A stretch of 64,000 nt of DNA from Clavelina lepadiformis. Taxonomy: Eukaryota > Chordata > Ascidiacea > Aplousobranchia > Clavelinidae. Location: assembly GCF_947623445.1 (NCBI RefSeq), contig NC_135242.1, positions 1,488,001-1,552,000 of the forward strand, in the 5' to 3' direction. Within the stretch, counting starts at the first letter, position 1, and every line of letters begins with the position of its first letter. Below are positions 57,740-64,000 of the stretch, in pieces. Under the pieces are notes generated by a model. The model searched no databases and was not told the origin of the DNA. It was given only the letters and a program-made list of their open reading frames with translations. The translations under genes and the position numbers were made by a program.

Positions 57740-58168
57740 ATGGAATCTTTAATAGCTGGTGTCCAAGTTGATAATGATGTTATAATGAAAGCAATAGGAA
57801 ACTTGATTTTGCGAGAATTGAAATCGATTAGAAAAGATATAAAGAAGGAAGTTAATAAAATCATAACAAAAGTTTCTGACGATAGGTAGCATTTAGGTAT
57901 TCCATGTAAAAGGTTGAAAGCCAATGAAATAGTGTCAGCTAAACTAGGCCTACCATCTTTTCATCGCCAAAAAGAGGACAATTTCGCCAGCAAGTACAAT
58001 GCAAATAGAGTTTTACGTTTAAAGAATTTATCACATGTTTTGGATAATTTAATTATACGCATATGCACAAGTAATGCATTCAGCTTCAAAATCATTATGT
58101 CGCTTACTGAAACAAGGATACTTCTGCCGCAGTTCATCAGAAGACACAGTTGTTTGTCTAAAATTTAG
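57740..58168 (+). pseudogene. Divergent N-terminal family member
   Basis: Start after acceptor TTTTCTTTACAG at 57722: MESLIAGVQVDNDVIMKAIG, helix LRELKSIRKDIKKEVNKI, then KVSDDR and TAG at 57887-57889. The same frame continues open to 58168 (HLGIPCKRLKANEIVSAKLG, ending RRHSCLSKI). GATAG followed by GTAGCA at 57886 could instead be a splice donor, making this a first coding exon. No fingers recognised. It shares the QVD, LKAI and helix pattern but is as far from the array genes as the 56715 gene is. Confidence 0.45.
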
Positions 58169-58985
58169 ACTCTAAATTAATGATTAGACCTCATGCTGTC
58201 AATGAAAAGTCATTTGACTTGGCTTAGGCCTCATGCCGAAAAGTCACATAAACTTATAATTCTGTTGAAAATATAAGAAAGAAAGCGCAAAATGCAGAAA
58301 AGGAGGACATTTGGGCATTTTTCACTGTCCTCGGAGGACAATTTATTTTTCTTTAGAAAAGAGGACATATGGTAGCCCTAGCTAAACCCAAAATAAATAT
58401 TTCCTTTTTAATTGTTCACTAGCAGCAACAACAAAAACCCAAGACAAAAGAGATTTAAGCCAGCTTTGTAGGCTTACAATGTTGCAATATAATAAATGAA
58501 AAATAATAAAATTAAATAATTTCAAAACATAGACATCAATTATTATCTGTATAAACCTTAGATATCTTATATGTAAGATATATATATCTTACATTATATA
58601 TAAGGCATTATGGCTTAGCTATCTTATATTATATATAAGATATCTATGGTATAAACATTGTGTTAATATTATGAGCAACATAAATAGCTGATGTCTATGT
58701 TAACATGGTAAAACGGCAACAATAACAACAACAAAAGATGATATTAAGGGTGGACTTATGTTCAAATACCTTTTCAAAAATTTGCATATCTTTGAAAGTT
58801 TGCTAAGTGAGCAGGCGTCGTAGATAAAAATTACTTGCTCATACCAGCTAACTTTTCCATGTGGGTTATGAGTATCAATGCTTGGGTGCATCTCGTGTAG
58901 TGAAAGCGTATGACGAAGGTCAATTTGGCGATTGGATGTCGAAGGTGACCGACAAAAACAAGTTTAAACGCGTTGTGTAATAAAT
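58169..58985 (+). repeat. Interspersed DNA, partly inverted copy of 40780-41220
   Basis: 58290-58390 contains AGGACATTTGGGC and GGACATATGGTAGCCCTA, which look like a decayed transposon end. 58420-58740 is the reverse complement of DNA at 25000-25250 and 41000-41220, and 58740-58980 of DNA at 40790-41010. Between them lies an AT-rich tract with ATATCTTATAT palindromes (58558-58650). No gene. Confidence 0.5.
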
Positions 58986-60960
58986 ACCACAACGTCTCAA
59001 ATGCCGTCATTTTCTTTATCTGTATGTGTTACCACCCAGTATTCAATAGCAAAAAAGCAATAAAAATAAAGGTTAACTTACAGTCTAAGCGGCTAACTTT
59101 AGATTATCTCCATACATTGAACGTATAAACGAGTTATTGAAAAGTGAAAAAAACGTGTAATTTGTGTCTATATGGTGTAATATAATAATCTAAAAGCTAT
59201 GGGGTCGTCTCATAGACATCTTGCATATAAAAATACTTCTTACTCTAATGAAGGGTTACCCGATTGCATTATGCTATATGGTACCGATAGACAATTACCT
59301 TAGGCAAGCTTATTCATCGATACCGCAAAAATACAAATATTTACAAAAACAGTCAGTGATAGTGCGGTACAAACACATCGGCCTTTCGAAAAACTTCAAT
59401 AGAATTAGGGCTGCACAGAACTAATCCAAATTACAATTAGCTTAAAGCCTTTGCCTTGCTCTAACCCAGTGGTTCCCAAACTTTTTCAGCTTGTGGCACA
59501 CTAGAAAAATTAGAAAACGCTCGCGGCACACTTACAAGAGAAGAAATGTTGCTTTAAAAAATTACCCTACTCTATCGATAATGCCATAATTGGTTTCATC
59601 GTCACATGTGCTTATTTCTCAGCTATTGAAGCAGCTAGAAAGCTTTTAAGTCGCTTATGCTTGTCTGCATGCCTTATTTTAAATATTTATACAGTTCTTT
59701 TCCAAAATTCCAAAAAGATTCGCGGCACACCTGAGAATCTGTGGCGGCACACAGTTTGGGAATCACCGCTCTAACCCAACGCTTTAAGGAGCAAGTGTCA
59801 TCGCAGATTTGCCTCACTTTTCAGCTGGAGTTGGATACAGTATCTAGGTTTTATATATAAGATATCTGTGCATCACATTTATTCATCGTAAACTTTGGTC
59901 GCGTAAAAGGGTAATTACCGTTTTGTTCAAGAATGCTAAACATTGTATAGGACGCACAGGTTAACAAGAAACCAGGTATAGCACAAGCCCCAATCGCAAT
60001 GATCGATAGGTCTGGCTGTTGGCACTAGAAAGTAGAAACCCTTGTTATTTAATAGAAAAGTTTTGTTTCCATTTTTTTTGTTTTTTGAAAAAATGGTTTG
60101 ATGAACCCTCAAATTCACTTTTTAAAAGGCGTCAAATGGGCATTGCAGATTGAGACTGCAGAGTCAGGGATGCTAAGTGCGTGTGGAGTTAAAATTTATT
60201 GCGCATACAAAGGCCATTGATTCATCTTGTTGTAATTTTCCATCAAAACACGTCCAGTGTAGAACAGAAATGCCCTAAGGCAGTGGTTCTCAACCTTTCA
60301 TTGTACCCGGCCACCTTACTTACAGTCATTAGAAGTGCGCAATTATGGGCATTTAGTTGTGAAATTACAGAGGAATTAAATAATTCAATCTCTTTATAAG
60401 CTAAAAATTGAGTGTTTTTAGGAAATTCTGTCCCAGTCATTTTCATTTAATGCAAAAACATGCACACACTGTTCCATGCACTGGTCTTTTCTCAGAGTAG
60501 AAATTTACCGTATCAGTGAATAAAGCCATTGATCCAAGTTGAGGTGGCATCAATGTTGTTTTGTTGTTGTTTTACCATGCTAACATGGACATCAGCTATT
60601 TATGTTGCTCATATTGTTAACACATAACGTTTATACAGATAATAATATCTGACGTCTATATTTTGAAATTATTTAATTTTATTATTTTTTCTTGATCATA
60701 AGCCTACAAAGCTGGCTTACATCTGTTTTGTCTTGAGCAGCGACAACATTCATTACAATTTAGCCTTATAGCTTATACTGTTTCCTATGTATAAAATCTG
60801 TCTGAGAATCTATCATCTGTTTGGCCCATTAAGGAAAAAGGTTGGACACTCCTGATCTAGCCTATACTTGTGGTGTATAGTCTCTTGCTGTTATGATTAC
60901 AGCGTTTTTTTTGTGCAAAGTAAGCAAGTACAAGAGTAAAAAAATGTGAACGTGTTCGGT
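58986..60960 (+). repeat. Interspersed unit R2, copy 4
   Basis: Longest copy, continuous from GCCGTCATTTTCTTTATC to the region before the D gene. Interrupted by the hAT element at 59467-59768. Contains a hAT-like left end CAGTGGTTCTCAACC near 60281 and a reverse end AAGGTTGGACACTCCTG near 60838, apparently from different elements. No gene. Confidence 0.55.
59467..59768 (+). mobile_element. hAT short element
   Basis: The ends CAGTGGTTCCCAAACT and AGTTTGGGAATCACCG are inverted repeats with two mismatches, with target duplication CTCTAACC at 59459-59466 and 59769-59776. The empty site CTCTAACCCAACGC is present in the R2 copies near 24279 and 32338. 302 bases, no frame. Confidence 0.92.
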
Positions 60961-61334
60961 TTTAAGAAATTAGCATAACTCGTGTGATCACTGGTATATA
61001 AGAGCCGGCTTGTTAAAATATTGGTTAAAAAGACATATTAAATGCCTAATCTTAGCATACTGCTAATACTTGCTGTAAATTTCTTTAAGGAACTTCTTTA
61101 AATTAAACCAATGTTAGGTTGCGTACAATCGATATTTTCCATATGTAAGCTCGCAACTTCAACCAATTACATGAAACACATAAATGCCAGCAATTGTCAC
61201 AGCAAAAACTGTTATTACAATTTTGTTTTAAACTTTTCGAATTTAAATTTTTATATTATTACTCATATTGTAGATAACGTATTATAATGTTAGCTTTTTT
61301 GTTAAAAAATTTTAGATTTTTTTTTTTTTTTCAG
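60961..61334 (+). promoter_or_regulatory. D-type upstream region
   Basis: Paralogue of the DNA before the D relic at 25839. Long T run and CAG acceptor at 61334. GGTATATAAGAGCCGG near 61000 is a TATA-like sequence (TATATAAG) also present near 25468, and is a candidate core promoter for D genes. Confidence 0.45.
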
Positions 61335-61369
61335 CAATTACATTTTAAGTTTCTCATAACAATCAAGCC

Positions 61370-62537
61370 ATGGAGTGTGATCCAGGCATAATTCAAGTTG
61401 ATGTTTTATTGAAAGCAATCAGTGATCTTATTTCACAAGAATTAAAATCATTGCGACAAGAAATGAAAATGGAATTTGCACAATTGCAAGTAAACATTGA
61501 AGATATGGTTTTAAAGATTCTTGCAGAAACAAAGAAAACAGAAACCATGAACAATGCGATTCCAATTGAAGAAATATCACAACCATTACATGTAGAATCA
61601 GATATCAGCCTTAAGATTGAGGACGTTTATTCCGAGAAGGCACCAGACTTTCCTCTTGTTGAAGCTATCAAAGAAGAACCTTTGCTGTTTGAGGAATATG
61701 AGGTTTCACAGCCTGAGATTGATGACCTAAATATATCCATGTTAGATAAAATTCCTTCTCAATCAAATATTGGAGTGAATGCCACAGTTAAAATTGTTAA
61801 ACCACAAAGCTGTGTTGCAAGAAACTCAGATGAAAAATTCAGCGATTCTGTGAAGATGTTTCTCAATAAATCTACTGCAATTGAAAGAATCAATGCTTGC
61901 AAAGTAGATTACTCAGGTGTTTGTTGGAAAAAACAAAGAAAAGCATTTTTGTTGCAACTTTTGTGATAGATCATTGAAATGCAAAAGAAACTTGAAAGTT
62001 CATATAAGAACTCACACAGGTGAGCGACCTTATCAATGCCAAGTTTGTCACAAGTCATTTTCCGTCAGCAGCAATTTGAAAACTCATATGAGAACTCACA
62101 CTGGAGATCAACCTTATCAATGCGATGTGTGCCACAAGTCATTCACCCAAAGCAGCAGTTTGAAAGCTCATTTGAGAACTCACACGGGAGAGCGACCTTA
62201 TCAATGCGGTGTGTGCCACAAGTCATTTACCTTTAGCAACCAATTGAAAATTCATATGACAACTCACGATGCTGAGCAACCTTATGAATGCAATATGTGC
62301 CACAAGTCATTTTCCGCAAGCAGCAGTTTGAAAGTTCATATAAGAACTCACACTGGAGAGCGACTTTATCAATGCCAGGTTTGTCGCAAGTCATTTACCC
62401 AAAGCAGCCAATTAAAAACTCATATGAGAATCCACACTGGAGAGCAACCTTATCAATGCCAGGTGTGCCACAAGTCATTTTCCCAAATGAGCAATTTACG
62501 GAATCATGAAACTATTCACACTGGAAAGCGACCTTAA
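61370..62537 (+). pseudogene. D-type zinc-finger gene with one frameshift
   Basis: The N-terminal frame 61370-61966 holds MECDPGIIQVDVLLKAISD, helix ([16 protein letters not shown]) and acidic spacer with IKEEPLLFEEYEVSQ. At about 61905-61915 one extra base (KVDYSGVCW in place of KVDAQLLVG) shifts the frame. The fingers are open at 61917-62537: eight in all, the first diverged ([20 protein letters not shown]), ending ETIHTGKRP. Without the extra base the frame would be continuous. This is a very recent pseudogene, an assembly error, or an expressed pair of products. It is the fuller sister of the relic at 25839. Confidence 0.75.
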
Positions 62538-62990
62538 CAAGGTTTATTTTTTGTCAAAAGTTATTTACAATGAAGCGATTATTGTAAAGTAGGCGTCAAA
62601 CACCTAATACTCAGATCTCTATGAAATTGTTGGATGTCCTACGTAGAGCTTTAGAAAACATGTTTAGACCAATCAGAATTCAGCATGGAAGATGTTGTTT
62701 TCCAGCCTGGGAATAGCCTTAGCAGTTGACGTGCTTCAATGTCCCATGTCGCGTGCAGAATTATGCCAAAATCTGTAAAAAATTTTGAATCATGGTTTTT
62801 TATGGCGTTTTTTGAAATGCCAGTTCAAAGCATAGTAAATTGACATGCAAAATTTCAGAGAGCCCCATGGAGGATTTTTCGGGTAATCAGTCTTTTAGTA
62901 AATTCACTGTATTAAAATTTATTATTAATATTAATAATATTATTAAAACTCATATTGGGGCAATGTATGTGGTTGTTTGTGGAAAATAGT
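62538..62990 (+). other. 3' flank with inserted segment
   Basis: Same as 26112-26569, including the 350-base insertion from GTAGGCGTCAAACACC. Present in both duplicates, so inserted before duplication. No gene. Confidence 0.45.
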
Positions 62991-63449
62991 TTGATTTTTC
63001 TGGAAGTTAATTCTGAGAATGCTTCAGTTTTTTCTCTTTTTGAAGCCATCAAAGAAGAACCTTTGCTGTTGCAGCATAGGGAGGTTTCTGAAACTGATCA
63101 TCCAAGTATGTCCAATTCAAATATGTTTTCTCATCAATCGTAGATTGAAGTAAAAGCCACAGTTAAAGTTGTCGATCCTTGAAGTTGTGTTGAAACAAAT
63201 TCGGATGAAGAATTCAGCGATTCTGTAGAACTGTTTCTCGATGAACCCAGGGCAAATGCTTGCTCAATGCTTGCAAAGTTGATGCTCAGCTGTTTTTTGG
63301 AAATTACTAAGAAAATCATTTTTCTTGCCATTTTTGCAACGCAAGGTTCCACTGAAGAAACATCACAAGTATGTGTTTTCCCAAGACTCCTATTACCGTT
63401 ATGCATTGCATTTTGTTTGTCTTTTCCCTTGAATTCTTTAGCAGTATGA
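62991..63449 (+). pseudogene. Second finger gene relic fused to short-module tail
   Basis: Copy of 26570-27020: [29 protein letters not shown] to a TAG near 63141, then spacer remains and a half finger joined to the EETSQ-GTATGT tail of the short module, whose hydrophobic end (PLCIAFCLSFPLNSLAV) stays open to 63449. Confidence 0.6.
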
Positions 63450-63479
63450 CAAAGTAATGTCTACTAACATTGTGTGTGA

Positions 63480-64000
63480 GCAAATTTTATCGCATCCCGC
63501 TGAGGCATTGTTTATATTAAAACGATTGTTTAACCAAGTTGAAAACTCAACCAAGCAAGGCATTTCGTAACGTTACCAATCATCAATAAATTAAACAATG
63601 ATATCATAAACGAAACTGTTGAAACGGTTGGAATAGTTTTTACTAGTACAAATATCATGATATGATGATATGAGGTGAACCTAAAATGTTTCAATCAAAT
63701 CAATGGTCATTGATCAGTGATTTTCAACAACACATCAAACAGACTTAACAATTAATTCGGATATAACTTTCGTAAATGTGTTGCTCTCAGATTTTTAATT
63801 GATTTGAGTAATGTTTATGGTGTGCCAAATTTGGGTTAGTTTAGGTCAAACTGGTGTGTAATGTCATTTAAGATGATTTTGTGTGTTTTACATGTTGAAA
63901 CTAGGCAGAAGTCTTAATAAACATTTTTTCAAAGCAACAGGGAATCTTTTATTTTTCGTTTTTGTATGTGACAGTCACTGCTGTTCTTTACTTTGTAGTA
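63480..64000 (+). promoter_or_regulatory. A-type upstream block of the next unit (cut by window end)
   Basis: ACTCAACCAAGCAAGGCAT start, CAATGGTCATTG near 63703, AATAAA at the TATA position near 63916, donor GTATGTGA near 63964. The acceptor and start lie beyond the window, so another family gene is expected just to the right, as at 27722 in the paralogous segment. Confidence 0.5.

Noticed and set aside
58700..58891. 63-codon minus-strand frame
   Set aside because: Falls in an inverted copy of non-coding DNA that is not open in the direct copies.
60281..60855. One hAT element from CAGTGGTTCTCAACC to GGTTGGACACTCCTG
   Set aside because: The two ends do not match each other well and the flanking 8 bases differ, so they are probably parts of two different old elements.

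Overview
The window is AT-rich animal DNA. It is dominated by one tandem array of C2H2 zinc-finger genes and their pseudogenes, all on the + strand, with many DNA transposons between them. Split 5' UTRs (pyrimidine tract plus CAG acceptor just before each start codon), hAT, pogo/Tigger-like and mariner-like short elements, and internally deleted LTR elements point to a metazoan, probably a non-vertebrate one. I cannot name the species.

The family has a shared plan. A short N-terminal module starts MECHP..MQVD..LKAISD and runs into a charged, probably coiled-coil helix ([19 protein letters not shown]). An acidic spacer follows, with one or two IKEEPLLL motifs. Then come 6 to 12 C2H2 fingers joined by TGERP linkers. 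The whole protein lies in one exon. Four flavours can be told apart: A (MECHPVGMQ, with a conserved TATA-containing upstream block), B (MECHPDNMQ, with a different upstream block), C (MERDLGTMQ, no fingers left in frame) and D (MECDPGIIQ). Two more distant relatives lie at 56715-57570 and 57740-58168.

Layout: 1-1.9 kb, broken A gene; 2.5-3.8 kb, intact 7-finger gene; 6.1-7.7 kb, broken 12-finger gene; 8.6 kb, C protein; 9.9-11.1 kb, pogo-like element with a nested solo LTR; 11.7-12.8 kb, intact B gene; 14-15.2 kb, broken A gene; 16.4-17.8 kb, intact 10-finger A gene; 19.9 kb, C protein; 21.7-23 kb, broken B gene; 25.8 kb, D relic; 27.7-29.3 kb, 12-finger gene with one nonsense codon; 30.3-31 kb, hybrid relic; 33.6-34.9 kb, broken A gene cut by a hAT element; 36.3-41.2 kb, transposon-rich block with an LTR element and a nest of three hAT elements; 41.3-42.3 kb, relic; 45.4 kb, C protein; 47.1-48.5 kb, intact 9-finger A gene; 48.9 kb, short coiled-coil ORF; 50-53 kb, duplicated non-genic DNA and minisatellites; 53.5-54.8 kb, intact 6-finger B/A chimera; 56.7-58.2 kb, divergent relatives; 58.2-61 kb, repeats; 61.4-62.5 kb, D gene with one frameshift; 63.5-64 kb, promoter of the next unit.

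Five finger genes are open from start to stop, three C-type proteins and a few short coiled-coil ORFs are also open, and the rest are in decay. The fingers suggest sequence-specific DNA binding in the nucleus, the helix suggests self-association, and the psi-K-x-E sites suggest SUMO modification. These roles are inferred from family features and not shown here. Finger-less copies that keep the helix could act as dimerisation competitors. The array looks like birth-and-death evolution by unequal exchange, with several breakpoints visible at base resolution.
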